Assembly (NCBI RefSeq): GCF_902498745.1
Contig: NZ_LR701479.1
Location: 3,055,060 to 3,119,059 of the forward strand
Reading direction: 5' to 3'
Length of the DNA stretch: 64,000 nucleotides
DNA from: Erythrobacter sp. EC-HK427
Lineage (GTDB): Bacteria; Pseudomonadota; Alphaproteobacteria; Sphingomonadales; Sphingomonadaceae
The notes under the pieces were generated by a model. It made no database searches and was not told the origin of the DNA. It saw nothing but the letters and a program-made list of their open reading frames with translations. Both the position numbers and the translations under genes were made by a program. Of the stretch, positions 10,160 through 18,404 are shown in pieces (position 1 is the first letter of the stretch; each line of letters begins with the position of its first letter).

Positions 10160-10281
10160 CGGTCCCCTCCTTTTTCTTTTTTCCGCAGCCAGGTTTGGCA
10201 GCTTGCCCTGAAGGCTATATTGGAGAGGGGCACCCGGCGAGCGCGACTTTAGTATGAATGCGGCCGGCAGGAGCCGATGCG

Positions 10282-10770
10282 GTGAAGCGACTTTCGATCA
10301 AGCCTGGGCTGAAAGACATGGCGCTTTCCCTGCGCGCGCTGCCGCTGCTTGTCCGCGCGAGCTATGTGCTGCGCCGCGCGCCGCCATCACGGGCGATGCA
10401 ATGGCTGGGGGTTGCGCAGGACTCGCCCGCGCCTGTTTCACGCGTTTGCCACGCCGGGGAACTCGCGCTTGCCCGCAGGATCGGCCGCGCCGTCCAGCGC
10501 GCCGCGCGTGGGCTCCCGTGGAAATGCGATTGTATGCCGCAAGCCATGGTCACCTGCCGCCTTCTGCAACAGGTGCGTATCGACCATGTGGCAACAATCG
10601 GCGGGCGCTTGGCGGGAGAAGGCGACACCGTTGCGCCCGGCACCTTCTACGCTCATGCGTGGGTCAGCGTAGGGGGCGAAGTCGTGGTCGGCCAAGCGAC
10701 CAGCGCCCTGCACACGCCGCTGGCCTATTTCGTGGCGGAAAGCGGCTCTGCCGCTAGATCGCCGAACTGA
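10282..10770 (+). CDS. orphan lasso-peptide B2-like (transglutaminase-like) protein
   Basis: A 162-residue protein of the transglutaminase-like family that includes lasso-peptide leader peptidases (B2). Seen directly are RRIGRAVQRAARGLPWKCDCMPQA, given here in parts as RRIGRAV near residue 66 and LPWKCDCMPQA near 78, with candidate nucleophile Cys84, and AHAWVSV with His125. The usual acidic third residue after the histidine is not evident (GGEVVVGQ). I prefer the GTG at 10282, with AGGAG 8 bases before it; ATGs at 10254 and 10258 lack such a site. No precursor peptide, RRE protein or asparagine-synthetase-like cyclase is nearby, so it is an orphan and its role is unknown. It converges with hemN, overlapping it by 17 bases. 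Confidence 0.7.
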   Translation: MKRLSIKPGLKDMALSLRALPLLVRASYVLRRAPPSRAMQWLGVAQDSPAPVSRVCHAGELALARRIGRAVQRAARGLPWKCDCMPQAMVTCRLLQQVRIDHVATIGGRLAGEGDTVAPGTFYAHAWVSVGGEVVVGQATSALHTPLAYFVAESGSAARSPN

Positions 10771-12064
10771 AGCGGTGCGCGGTTTGCGCGCGGTAGCTGT
10801 CGAAGATCGACGCCATCACGCGGGCATAGGGCAAGCCTTCGGGCGTGATACGCAGGCGCAACCCGTCAAGCACCGCAAGACCGCGCTCGACAAACGGCGC
10901 GAAGGCAGCTCCATGCCGCGCTTTAAGGCAGGGAGAAAGTTCCGTCTCGGCGCGGCACAGCAGATCATTGATCACACCGCCGCGCAGCTGGTCATCCGCA
11001 TTGCGCCTGATCCCGACCGAGGAGGTCAGCAGACCTTGCGATGCCATCATGCGGTAGCGGCCATTGTTCTTTTCGTTCTGCGCGATGAGATGCGGAAAGC
11101 CGCTGATCGCGGTTGCGCCCAGACCGATCAAGACAGGTGAGCTATCGTCGGTAAAGCCCTGAAAATTGCGGTGTAATTTCCCCGACCGCATCGCCCGCGC
11201 CAGCGGATCGCCGGGCAGCGCAAAGTGGTCAAATCCCACCGCGTCATAGCCGCTTGCGGTGAGAAAATCATACGCCTGCGCCGCCATCGCAAAGCGCGCA
11301 TCGCGGCCGGGCAATTCGCTCGCATCGATCATGTTCTGGCGCGGCACCATGTGCGGGACATGGGCATAGCCGAACACCGCGATCCGGTCTGCGCCGAGCA
11401 CCCTGGCATGATCCAGACTGTCAGCGAGATCATCGGCACTCTGGAAAGGCAAGCCATACATCAGATCGAAATTCAGCGACGTGACACCGGCTTCCCGCAA
11501 CCAGTCCATGCTCTGGCCAATCAGCGCATCGTCCTGCTCGCGGCCGATGGCCTTCTGGCAATGCTTGGCAAAAGTCTGCACGCCCATGCTGGCGCGGGTA
11601 ATCCCCGCCTCCCCGATGGCTCGGCCCCATTCGGCGGTCATCGAACGCGGATCTGTTTCGATCGACCATTCGGCCTCGCTCAAGCGGAACCCGCGATGCA
11701 AGGCCTCAACCAGCGCGGTGAATTCTTCGGGCGCAATCGCATTGGGGCTGCCCCCGCCAAAGGCGATGCGGTTGATCCGCGCGCTATCGGGCAATAGCCG
11801 TGCGACGGTGGCGATTTCCGTATGCAGGGCCGCCAGATAACTCGCCACCCGCTGTTTGCGCCCCGCCGCACCCGTATTGCAGCCGCAATAGTAGCAAATC
11901 TTGTCGCAAAACGGGATGTGCAGATAAAGCGAGACATCGCCATCCGCCCCTTCAATCGCCGCAGGCAGGGCATTGGCAGGAAGCGCGCCGAAATCGGCAG
12001 CGGTGGGATAGCTCGTATAGCGCGGCACGGGCACGTCGAGCAGTTCGGGATGGTATGGCCACAT
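10754..12064 (-). CDS. hemN: oxygen-independent coproporphyrinogen III oxidase
   Basis: Radical-SAM enzyme that decarboxylates coproporphyrinogen III to protoporphyrinogen IX when oxygen is scarce, feeding heme to the adjacent cbb3 oxidase. In the 436-residue protein the cluster motif is C53-x3-C57-x2-C60 in FCDKICYYCGCN. It opens with the HemN-type N-terminus PVPRYTSYPTA, which separates HemN from HemW. The start at 12064 has AGAGGTG upstream. The longer open frame begins with a TTG that falls inside an FNR box (12099-12112), so it is not the start. It is last in the cco operon and also has its own FNR site about 41 bases upstream. Confidence 0.93.
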   Translation of the reverse strand: MWPYHPELLDVPVPRYTSYPTAADFGALPANALPAAIEGADGDVSLYLHIPFCDKICYYCGCNTGAAGRKQRVASYLAALHTEIATVARLLPDSARINRIAFGGGSPNAIAPEEFTALVEALHRGFRLSEAEWSIETDPRSMTAEWGRAIGEAGITRASMGVQTFAKHCQKAIGREQDDALIGQSMDWLREAGVTSLNFDLMYGLPFQSADDLADSLDHARVLGADRIAVFGYAHVPHMVPRQNMIDASELPGRDARFAMAAQAYDFLTASGYDAVGFDHFALPGDPLARAMRSGKLHRNFQGFTDDSSPVLIGLGATAISGFPHLIAQNEKNNGRYRMMASQGLLTSSVGIRRNADDQLRGGVINDLLCRAETELSPCLKARHGAAFAPFVERGLAVLDGLRLRITPEGLPYARVMASIFDSYRAQTAHRFSSAI

Positions 12065-12071
12065 GGCACCT

Positions 12072-12299
12072 CTATGGGCGCGGATGCGGGCCCTTTCCTT
12101 GATCTCGATCAACCCGCTCGCGATTACCGGCGGCGTGGCAGGCGGTGAGCTTGCAGTCGCGCGCCGGTTCCTCGTCTCGCTTGCCCAGCGGGATCGTCAC
12201 TTCGCCACCGAGGCACAGGCTGACTGTCAGCACGCTCTCCTCCTCTGGCAGCGGGCCGGTGGCGAGCGGTAGTAGCGCGGCAAGGGCGAGGAGCTTCAT
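12072..12299 (-). CDS. small putative secreted protein between ccoS and hemN
   Basis: A 75-residue protein with a short hydrophobic start (MKLLALAALLPLATG) that looks like a signal peptide. A cysteine-containing body follows, with one Cys in VSLCLGGEV and a CKLTACHAA stretch near residue 50. Its ATG overlaps the ccoS stop (ATGA) and GGAAGAGCG precedes it, so it is translationally coupled to the cbb3 assembly genes. Function is unknown; the position suggests a helper in oxidase or heme maturation. The last codons (VDRDQG) are also the FNR box that serves hemN. I recognise no named family. Confidence 0.6.
   Translation of the reverse strand: MKLLALAALLPLATGPLPEEESVLTVSLCLGGEVTIPLGKRDEEPARDCKLTACHAAGNRERVDRDQGKGPHPRP
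12099..12112 (-). promoter_or_regulatory. FNR box upstream of hemN
   Basis: Perfect TTGAT-CTCG-ATCAA, centred about 41 bases before the hemN start. It is identical, spacer included, to the ccoN box at 20118-20131. It lies inside the 3' coding part of the small secreted-protein gene. Confidence 0.8.
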
Positions 12300-12451
12300 C
12301 GCTCTTCCCGCTCGTCATCGTCAATCAGGATGCGCGCTGCGGCGCCGTCCATATCCTCGTATTGCCCGCTACGCATGGCCCAGAAGAAGGCGCCCAGACC
12401 CGCAAGGCCCATGAACAGCGCAATGGGAATAAGGAAGGCAAGTCCGGTCAT
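12296..12451 (-). CDS. ccoS: cbb3 oxidase maturation protein CcoS
   Basis: A 51-residue protein: MTGLAFLIPIALFMGLAG forms one N-terminal membrane span, followed by AFFWAMRSGQYEDMDGAAAR and an acidic end. The FFWAxxSGQYxDxxGxAxRIL pattern is typical of CcoS, which is needed for heme and copper insertion into cbb3 oxidase in Rhodobacter. It overlaps ccoI by 4 bases at its start and the small secreted-protein gene by 2 bases at its end, so translation is coupled throughout. Confidence 0.92.
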   Translation of the reverse strand: MTGLAFLIPIALFMGLAGLGAFFWAMRSGQYEDMDGAAARILIDDDEREER

Positions 12452-14565
12452 TTCGCGCTCCCCGCCAGCCGCAGCGAATTGGCGACCACGATCAGGCTGC
12501 TCATCGACATAGCAATCGCCGCGATCAGCGGAGTGACGTAGCCGAACAGCGCCAGCGGAACGGCCAGCGCGTTATAGCCGATGGCGAGCACAAAGTTCTG
12601 GCGGACAATCGCCATCGTCTGGCGCGCCACTTTCACCGCGAGCGCGACGGGCATAAGCTGTGCCCCGATAAACACCGCGTCGGCGGCCTGCTGGCTCGCA
12701 TCGCTGGCGGTGCCGGGAGCGATGCTGGCGTGCGCGGCGGCGAGCGCGGGGCCGTCATTCAGCCCGTCCCCCACCATAAGCGGCCTGTGACCTGCGGCGC
12801 GCAAGGCTTCCAATGTGGAGAGCTTGTCCTGCGGGCTGGCCGCCGCCGTCGCCGCGATCCCGAGTATCCCGGCCACCGCGCTGACAGGGGCTTGGCGGTC
12901 GCCCGAAATGATGCTCGCTTCGATGCCGCTGGCGCGCAGCACGCCTAGGGCCTCCGCCGCATCCCCGCGCAGCGGATCGTGGAAGGTGAGCAGGTGCACT
13001 TCTTCGCCGATCATCAGCTGCGTGGCGAGTTGTGCATTGTCATGTTCGGGCCGGGTGAGCGCCACGGCTTGCCCGTTCCACATCCCGGCAATGCCCTGCC
13101 CGCTCGCTTCGCTGAGGCTTTCGATGGGCGCTGCCTTCACTCCCTCGGCGCGCAATGCAGCAGCAAGTCCCTGGCTGAGCGGGTGGCGGCTCGCTTGGGC
13201 AAGCCCCAGCGCAACCCGCTTCGCTTCCGCGTCCAATCCGCCAAGATCGGGCCTCGGTTCACCCAGCGTCAACGTGCCCGTCTTGTCGAACAGCGCGATG
13301 TCGACTTCGGCCAACCGTTCAAGCGCGCTGCCGTCTTTCACCAACAGCCCACGTTTGAGCAAAGCGCCCGCAGCAACCACTTGCGCGGTCGGCACGGCGA
13401 GGCCCATCGCGCAGGGGCAAGTGATTATCAGTACGGCAATCGCGATCACCAGCGACTGGTGCCAGCCCGCGCCCGCGATCATCCAGCCGACAAAGGCCAG
13501 CGCCGCCAGCGTGTGCACCACCGGCGCGTAAATGCGCGACGCGCGGTCGGCGATGCGGACATAGTGGCTGCGGGACTGGCCCGCCTCGTCCATCAACCGC
13601 GCGATTTCGGCAATTGCGGTGTCTTCTGCCGTGCGGGTCAGGCGGATACGCAAGGCCGCGCCGAGATTGATCGCACCGGCGTGGACAAGACTGCCTACGC
13701 CAGCGGCTTCGGGTGCGCTCTCACCGGTGAGCATCGCATTGTCGATCTGGCTGGTGCCTTCAACGACTTCGCCATCGGCGGCGAGTGCTTCTCCGGCGGC
13801 GACCAGTACCAACATTCCCGGCTCCAGCGCATCGGCAGCGACCCGACGCGTCGTGCCGTCGGGGCCGATCACGCTGGCGCTTTTGCCCATACGCCCGAGC
13901 AGCGCGCCGATCCCGGCCCGCGTGCGCGTGCGCATCGCAGCATCCAGCGCGCGTCCCGCCAGAAGGAAGAACAGCAGCATCACCGCGCTTTCGAAATAGG
14001 CGTGCCCGCCGCCTTCGATAGTCTCGTAAAGGCTGAGCGCGGTGGCGAGAATGACGCCAATCGAAATCGGCACATCCATATTGGTGCGGCGGTGTTTCAG
14101 CGCCATCCAGGCGGAGGCGAAGAAGGGCCTGCCCGCATAGGCGATCACCGGAATGCCGATCATAGCGGAGAGCCAGTGAAACAGTTCGCGCGTCGCCCCT
14201 TCCGCGCCCGACCAGACGCTAACCGACAGCAGCATGATGTTCATCATGCCGAAGCCCGAAACGCCCAGCGCACGCATCAGAAGTTTGCGATCCGCACTAT
14301 CCTCGGCGAGCGGGTTGTCCGCCACCGGCTGCGCTTCGAAGCCGATGGCATGCAGCGCCTGCGTCAGGTCGGTCTCGTCGAGGCTTTCCGAATGCGTGAT
14401 CGCGACGCGCTTGGCGGAGAAATTCACCCGCGCGCTGGCGATCCCCGCCACTTTCGGCAGTTCCCGCTCGATCTTGCCGATGCACCCCGCGCAGCGCATG
14501 CCCGGCACGGTGAATCGCGTGGTAATATCGCTTTCGGCTTCGGGGATGGCGCGTTGTGCGTTCAC
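12448..14565 (-). CDS. ccoI: P1B-type copper ATPase for cbb3 oxidase assembly
   Basis: A 705-residue heavy-metal ATPase, the CcoI/FixI copper exporter that supplies copper to the CcoN active site. An N-terminal metal-binding domain has C25-x2-C28 in GMRCAGC. Membrane helix 6 has the CPC motif (ITCPCAMGLAVP). The phosphorylation site is DKTGTLT and the hinge is GDGLNDGPALA. The start overlaps the ccoH stop by 4 bases and the stop overlaps the ccoS start by 4 bases. This order, GHIS, is the standard maturation cassette. Confidence 0.95.
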   Translation of the reverse strand: MNAQRAIPEAESDITTRFTVPGMRCAGCIGKIERELPKVAGIASARVNFSAKRVAITHSESLDETDLTQALHAIGFEAQPVADNPLAEDSADRKLLMRALGVSGFGMMNIMLLSVSVWSGAEGATRELFHWLSAMIGIPVIAYAGRPFFASAWMALKHRRTNMDVPISIGVILATALSLYETIEGGGHAYFESAVMLLFFLLAGRALDAAMRTRTRAGIGALLGRMGKSASVIGPDGTTRRVAADALEPGMLVLVAAGEALAADGEVVEGTSQIDNAMLTGESAPEAAGVGSLVHAGAINLGAALRIRLTRTAEDTAIAEIARLMDEAGQSRSHYVRIADRASRIYAPVVHTLAALAFVGWMIAGAGWHQSLVIAIAVLIITCPCAMGLAVPTAQVVAAGALLKRGLLVKDGSALERLAEVDIALFDKTGTLTLGEPRPDLGGLDAEAKRVALGLAQASRHPLSQGLAAALRAEGVKAAPIESLSEASGQGIAGMWNGQAVALTRPEHDNAQLATQLMIGEEVHLLTFHDPLRGDAAEALGVLRASGIEASIISGDRQAPVSAVAGILGIAATAAASPQDKLSTLEALRAAGHRPLMVGDGLNDGPALAAAHASIAPGTASDASQQAADAVFIGAQLMPVALAVKVARQTMAIVRQNFVLAIGYNALAVPLALFGYVTPLIAAIAMSMSSLIVVANSLRLAGSAK

Positions 14566-15026
14566 CTGAGCGCGCTTTCCTCGGCCCAGACCTGCTCGCC
14601 GGAGGTAATCCGCAGGCGGACTGTCCAGCGCCCCGCCTCAACTGGCGCGGTGGAGCGGTAGGTGTCAGGGCCGGTCGACTGGAACGCCAGTTCCAGCCGG
14701 TCATCCACGCCGATCGGGCGGCGCAGCTCGGCGGAGACCACTGCGCCCTGCGGAGCGTCACTGGTGCGGATGGTGACAAAACCGTCTTCGCTGCGCTCCG
14801 CCGTCGCTTCCCAGCCCAAAGCGCGCGAGGCTTCCGCCTCCTCCATCCAGTCGTTGAAGTTCTGGCTGGCGACGTAGGAATTCTCCACCACCACACCGTG
14901 AAAGCCGCTGGTGGCAAGGCTGGCCATGGTGAAATTCACCGCCACGACAATGCCGAACCCGACAATCAGGATCGCAGCCATCTTGCGCCCGGTGAAGGGT
15001 TTGCTGCTGGCTTGTGTCGTCATCAT
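14562..15026 (-). CDS. ccoH: cbb3 oxidase assembly protein CcoH/FixH
   Basis: A 154-residue FixH-family protein with one N-terminal membrane span (MAAILIVGFGIVVAVNFTMA). A periplasmic domain follows, with the family landmark GFHGVVVENSYVASQNFNDW near residue 45. CcoH binds the oxidase during assembly. It overlaps ccoG and ccoI by 4 bases each. Confidence 0.92.
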   Translation of the reverse strand: MMTTQASSKPFTGRKMAAILIVGFGIVVAVNFTMASLATSGFHGVVVENSYVASQNFNDWMEEAEASRALGWEATAERSEDGFVTIRTSDAPQGAVVSAELRRPIGVDDRLELAFQSTGPDTYRSTAPVEAGRWTVRLRITSGEQVWAEESALR

Positions 15027-16522
15027 TCGCCTCCTGGCATGGTGAAACCGGTTTCAACGCTGTCCTGCTCGCCCTGCTCGTCAAGCGTGGTCACAGCAAA
15101 GGTAAAATCCGCCGCGTCAGAGCCTGTGGGCACCATAACATAGGCGCGCACTATGGCGGTTTCGTCGGCCGGAACGGTCACGGTCAGCCGGTCTGCCGCT
15201 TCCTCCAGCGCGATGCGATCGGTCCACATCACCGCGCCTTGCGGCAAGCCTGCCAGCGTGATTTCCATATCGCGCGGGCGGCCTTCCATATTGCGCAGGC
15301 GCAGGGTGAAGGAATTGCGCACCGAACCATCGCTCATCAGCATGAAAGGCGGGTTGCGGTCGGGCGAGACGGTCACGTCGAGATGGCTCCGGGTGCCGAG
15401 CGCAAACAGCATGGCGAGGCCAATCCCTCCCCAGATGGCGAAATAGATGAAAGTGCGCGGGCGCAGCAACGCCTTCCATGCGGGCGTCGCTGGAGCGCCT
15501 TTCGCCTCCGCTTCGCACTGTTCCAGCGTGGCATAATCGATTAAACCACGCGGACGTCCGATATCCTTCATCACCCGGTCGCAGGCATCAATGCACAACC
15601 CGCAAGTGATGCAACCGATCTGCTGGCCTTCGCGGATATCAACGCCGGTCGGGCACACGGCGACGCATTGCAGGCAGTCGATACAATCGCCGTATTTCTC
15701 CGGTGCCTTTTCCGCTTTCTTGAGGCTGCCGCGCTGCTCGCCGCGCCAGTCCTTATAGGTGACGATCAGCGACTTTTCATCGAGCATCGCGGTCTGGATG
15801 CGTGGCCAGGGACACATATAGATGCACACCTGTTCGCGCATGAAGCCGCCGAGCCAGAAGGTGGTGAACGTCAGGATGCCCACCGTCGCATAGGCCACGG
15901 TTGCCGCCTGCCCGCTGAAGAAATCGGCAAACAGCGTGGGCGCGTCGGCGAAGTAGAGAATCCATGCCCCGCCTGTCACCAGGCTGATGAGCAGGTAGAT
16001 CGCATATTTGAACCCGCGCCGGGCAATCTTGCTGGCGGTCCAGGGTGCAGCGTCAAGCCGCATCCGCGCATTGCGGTCGCCATCGATAAAGCGGTCGACG
16101 TGCTGGAACACGTCGGTCCACACGGTTTGCGGGCAGGAATAGCCGCACCATGCACGGCCCACCGCGCTCGTCACCAGAAACAGGCCGATGCCCGCCATGA
16201 TGAGCATTCCGGCGACGAAATAGAACTCGTGCGGCCAGATCTCGATATCGAACATATAAAAACGGCGATTGGCCAAATCGATCAGCACCGCCTGATCGGG
16301 CGCGTAAGGGCCGCGATCCCAGCGGATCCACGGGGTGATATAATAAATGCCTAGGGTGACGAGCATCACCAGCCATTTGAAACGCCGGAACGGGCCGTCG
16401 ATCCGCTTGTTGTGCACCGCCTTGCGCTTGGCGTAGAGCTGCGGCGGCGGCTGACTAGGGGCCCTCCTGTCCGTTTGGGGCCGGTCAGCCGCCGGAGCCT
16501 TCTTGGCGAAAGTTTCAGGCAT
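15023..16522 (-). CDS. ccoG: cbb3 oxidase accessory iron-sulfur protein CcoG/FixG
   Basis: A 499-residue membrane ferredoxin-like protein (RdxA/FixG). It has about five membrane spans, the motif CGYSCPQTVW, and two clusters of ferredoxin cysteines, CIDCLQCVAVCPTG and CITCGLCIDAC, for two 4Fe-4S centres. A C-terminal FixG Ig-like domain (about 390-495) closes it. CcoG reduces Cu(II) to Cu(I) during cbb3 assembly. The ATG at 16522 lies in a GAGAGCGGGGGCG context and overlaps the ccoP end by 8 bases. The frame is open further upstream, but that part lies inside ccoP. Confidence 0.95.
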   Translation of the reverse strand: MPETFAKKAPAADRPQTDRRAPSQPPPQLYAKRKAVHNKRIDGPFRRFKWLVMLVTLGIYYITPWIRWDRGPYAPDQAVLIDLANRRFYMFDIEIWPHEFYFVAGMLIMAGIGLFLVTSAVGRAWCGYSCPQTVWTDVFQHVDRFIDGDRNARMRLDAAPWTASKIARRGFKYAIYLLISLVTGGAWILYFADAPTLFADFFSGQAATVAYATVGILTFTTFWLGGFMREQVCIYMCPWPRIQTAMLDEKSLIVTYKDWRGEQRGSLKKAEKAPEKYGDCIDCLQCVAVCPTGVDIREGQQIGCITCGLCIDACDRVMKDIGRPRGLIDYATLEQCEAEAKGAPATPAWKALLRPRTFIYFAIWGGIGLAMLFALGTRSHLDVTVSPDRNPPFMLMSDGSVRNSFTLRLRNMEGRPRDMEITLAGLPQGAVMWTDRIALEEAADRLTVTVPADETAIVRAYVMVPTGSDAADFTFAVTTLDEQGEQDSVETGFTMPGGE

Positions 16523-17459
16523 CGCCCCCGCTCTCCGCCGGTGCCGCTGCATCGGTTTCCTCGACAACGGCCTCGACCGCTTCGGCCTCGCCGCCGCCAC
16601 GCGAGTGGATATAGGCGGCGAGCATCCGGATCGTCACCGCATCCAGCTTGTCGCTCCAGCCCGGCATCACGCCGTGGCGGGGTGCGGCAATCTGGCTGCG
16701 GATGTTCGCCGCCGAATTGCCATAGAGCCAGATCGCGTCATTGAGCACGGGCGCACCCAAGGCGCGATTGCCCGAACCGTCCGAGCCGTGACACACCGCA
16801 CAGTTGGTCTCGAACAGAGCCGCACCAGCCGCATTGCCATTTCCCTGCCCGCTCAGCGAGAGGACGTGCGCCACCACCTGATCGATCTGCGCCGGTTGCA
16901 GCACTTCGCCAAAAGCGGGCATCATCGACTGGCGGGTCTGCGTCGAGCCTTCCCAACGAATGCCGTGGGTCAGGGTAAATTCGATCTCGCTCAGGCTGCC
17001 GCCCCAAAGCCAATCGTCATCGTTGAGATTGGGGTAGCCATATTGCTCGTACCCCGCAGCGCCCGCGCCGTGGCATTGCACGCAATGCTGGCGGAAGGCC
17101 GCCGCCCCGCCTGCAATCGCCTGCGCCATCAGTTCGGGATTGGCCGGAAGGTCGGTCACCTCGGTCGCGCCGATCTGCGCATAGATATCCGCACGCGCCG
17201 CTTCGGCAGCGGTCATCTCGGCCGCCAGATCGCTGCGGCTCGTCCAGCCGAGCGTGCCCGCCGTCGCCCGCTCCACCATCGGCCAAGCCGGATAGAGCAC
17301 GACATAGACCGCCGCCCAAGCGATGCAGGCGTAGAAGGTCCACAGCCACCAGCGCGGCAGCGGCGTATTGAGTTCCTGGATCCCGTCCCACTCGTGCCCG
17401 ACAAATTCGGTGCCGGTGGGTGCGTCGATACGGGTGTTGTCGTTACTGGACGGAGCCAT
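16515..17459 (-). CDS. ccoP: cbb3 cytochrome c oxidase subunit III (diheme)
   Basis: A 314-residue diheme cytochrome c that passes electrons to CcoO/CcoN. One N-terminal membrane span (about 38-57) precedes two heme-binding sites, CVQCH at 126-130 and CAVCH at 220-224. Methionine ligands are probable in MMPAFGEV and VMPGW. The start lies 17 bases inside ccoQ. A long acidic, Ala/Glu-rich tail (EAVEAVVEETDAAAPAE) ends the protein. Confidence 0.96.
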   Translation of the reverse strand: MAPSSNDNTRIDAPTGTEFVGHEWDGIQELNTPLPRWWLWTFYACIAWAAVYVVLYPAWPMVERATAGTLGWTSRSDLAAEMTAAEAARADIYAQIGATEVTDLPANPELMAQAIAGGAAAFRQHCVQCHGAGAAGYEQYGYPNLNDDDWLWGGSLSEIEFTLTHGIRWEGSTQTRQSMMPAFGEVLQPAQIDQVVAHVLSLSGQGNGNAAGAALFETNCAVCHGSDGSGNRALGAPVLNDAIWLYGNSAANIRSQIAAPRHGVMPGWSDKLDAVTIRMLAAYIHSRGGGEAEAVEAVVEETDAAAPAESGGDA

Positions 17460-17613
17460 GGTCGTCTCCCTGGAAAATCGAGTGCTTGGCGCGTTCTACG
17501 CCGTCACGAGAGCGCGGCAGGAAATGCCAGCCGCACAGCAAGAGATAGAGGGCGAATGTCACCACCAGCCCGTAACTGTCGGCGAAGTGGCGCAGCGTTT
17601 CGTAAAAGCTCAT
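17443..17613 (-). CDS. ccoQ: cbb3 oxidase small subunit CcoQ
   Basis: A 56-residue protein read from the ATG at 17613. It starts [18 protein letters not shown] and has one membrane span ending in [12 protein letters not shown], then a polar tail ([11 protein letters not shown]). This is the CcoQ pattern. It overlaps ccoO by 4 bases and ccoP by 17 bases. CcoQ stabilises the CcoP-CcoNO contact. Confidence 0.9.
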   Translation of the reverse strand: MSFYETLRHFADSYGLVVTFALYLLLCGWHFLPRSRDGVERAKHSIFQGDDHGSVQ

Positions 17614-18392
17614 CGCCCGCGCTCCTCTGCCAGATCGGCCTGCGCCGCGGCGCTTTCGACATCGACCAGCGTGCCAAGCATTTGCAGATAGGCGACCAGC
17701 GCGTCCATTTCGGTCACCGCGTCGGGGTTCCCGTCATAGTCACGCACCTGCGCGTTGGGATAGCGGTCTGCCAGATCGCCCCCGTCGCCAAACGGATTGG
17801 CCTGCGCGAACATATCGGTTTCCGCCTGCGCGATGTCGGTATCGGTATACGGAACCCCCACCCGCCGCAGCGCGGTGAGATTGGCGGCGATATCGGCAAC
17901 CTCCAGCGGCGTTTCTGCCAGGAAGCTGTAGGACGGCATGATGCTTTGCGGCACCACCGATTGCGGATTGATCAGGTGTTGGACGTGCCATTCATCCGAA
18001 TAGCGGCCGCCAACGCGCGCCAGATCCGGCCCCGTGCGCTTCGATCCCCACTGGAAGGGGTGATCGAACATACTTTCCGCTGCCAGGCTGTAGTGGCCAT
18101 AGCGCTCCACCTCGTCGCGGAACGGACGGATCATCTGGCTGTGGCAGGTGTAGCACCCTTCACGGATATAGATGTCGCGGCCGGCCTGCTCCAGCGGCGT
18201 GTAGGGCCGCATCCCTTCCACTTCCTCGATGGTGTTATCGAGGTAGAAAAGCGGAGTGATCTGCACCAGCCCGCCAATGGCGACGGTGACGAAGGTGGCG
18301 ATGGCCAGAAGCGTGATGTTCTTTTCCAGCTTCTTGTGGCCTTCGAACACGCCCTGCGAGGGAGCGCCCGGTGTGGTGTTTTCGCTGCTCAT
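17610..18392 (-). CDS. ccoO: cbb3 cytochrome c oxidase subunit II (monoheme)
   Basis: A 260-residue monoheme cytochrome c. One N-terminal membrane span (about 26-48) is followed by the heme site CYTCH at 80-84 in the invariant context [16 protein letters not shown]. The [18 protein letters not shown] and SIMPSY segments (with the Met axial ligand) are typical of CcoO. It starts 12 bases after the ccoN stop and overlaps ccoQ by 4 bases. Confidence 0.97.
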   Translation of the reverse strand: MSSENTTPGAPSQGVFEGHKKLEKNITLLAIATFVTVAIGGLVQITPLFYLDNTIEEVEGMRPYTPLEQAGRDIYIREGCYTCHSQMIRPFRDEVERYGHYSLAAESMFDHPFQWGSKRTGPDLARVGGRYSDEWHVQHLINPQSVVPQSIMPSYSFLAETPLEVADIAANLTALRRVGVPYTDTDIAQAETDMFAQANPFGDGGDLADRYPNAQVRDYDGNPDAVTEMDALVAYLQMLGTLVDVESAAAQADLAEERGR

Positions 18393-18404
18393 CGGTCAGC
18401 CTCC

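Noticed and set aside
1916-10258. Possible shared CrbR-binding motif (ACAAAGGTCG before acs, ACTAAAGTCG before the DUF4212 gene)
   Set aside because: Only about 8 of 12 bases agree between two sites, not enough to separate it from chance.
10160-10900. Possible lasso-peptide precursor or RRE gene near the B2-like protein
   Set aside because: I found no short frame with a ribosome site and a Thr-containing leader plus acidic ring residue on either strand nearby.
12065-12112. Upstream TTG at 12112 as the hemN start
   Set aside because: That codon and the next four form the FNR box; the ATG at 12064 has a good ribosome site and begins the conserved protein.
12979-14661. Plus-strand open frame (560 codons) opposite ccoI
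   Set aside because: Mirror of the copper ATPase coding frame; no recognisable domain.
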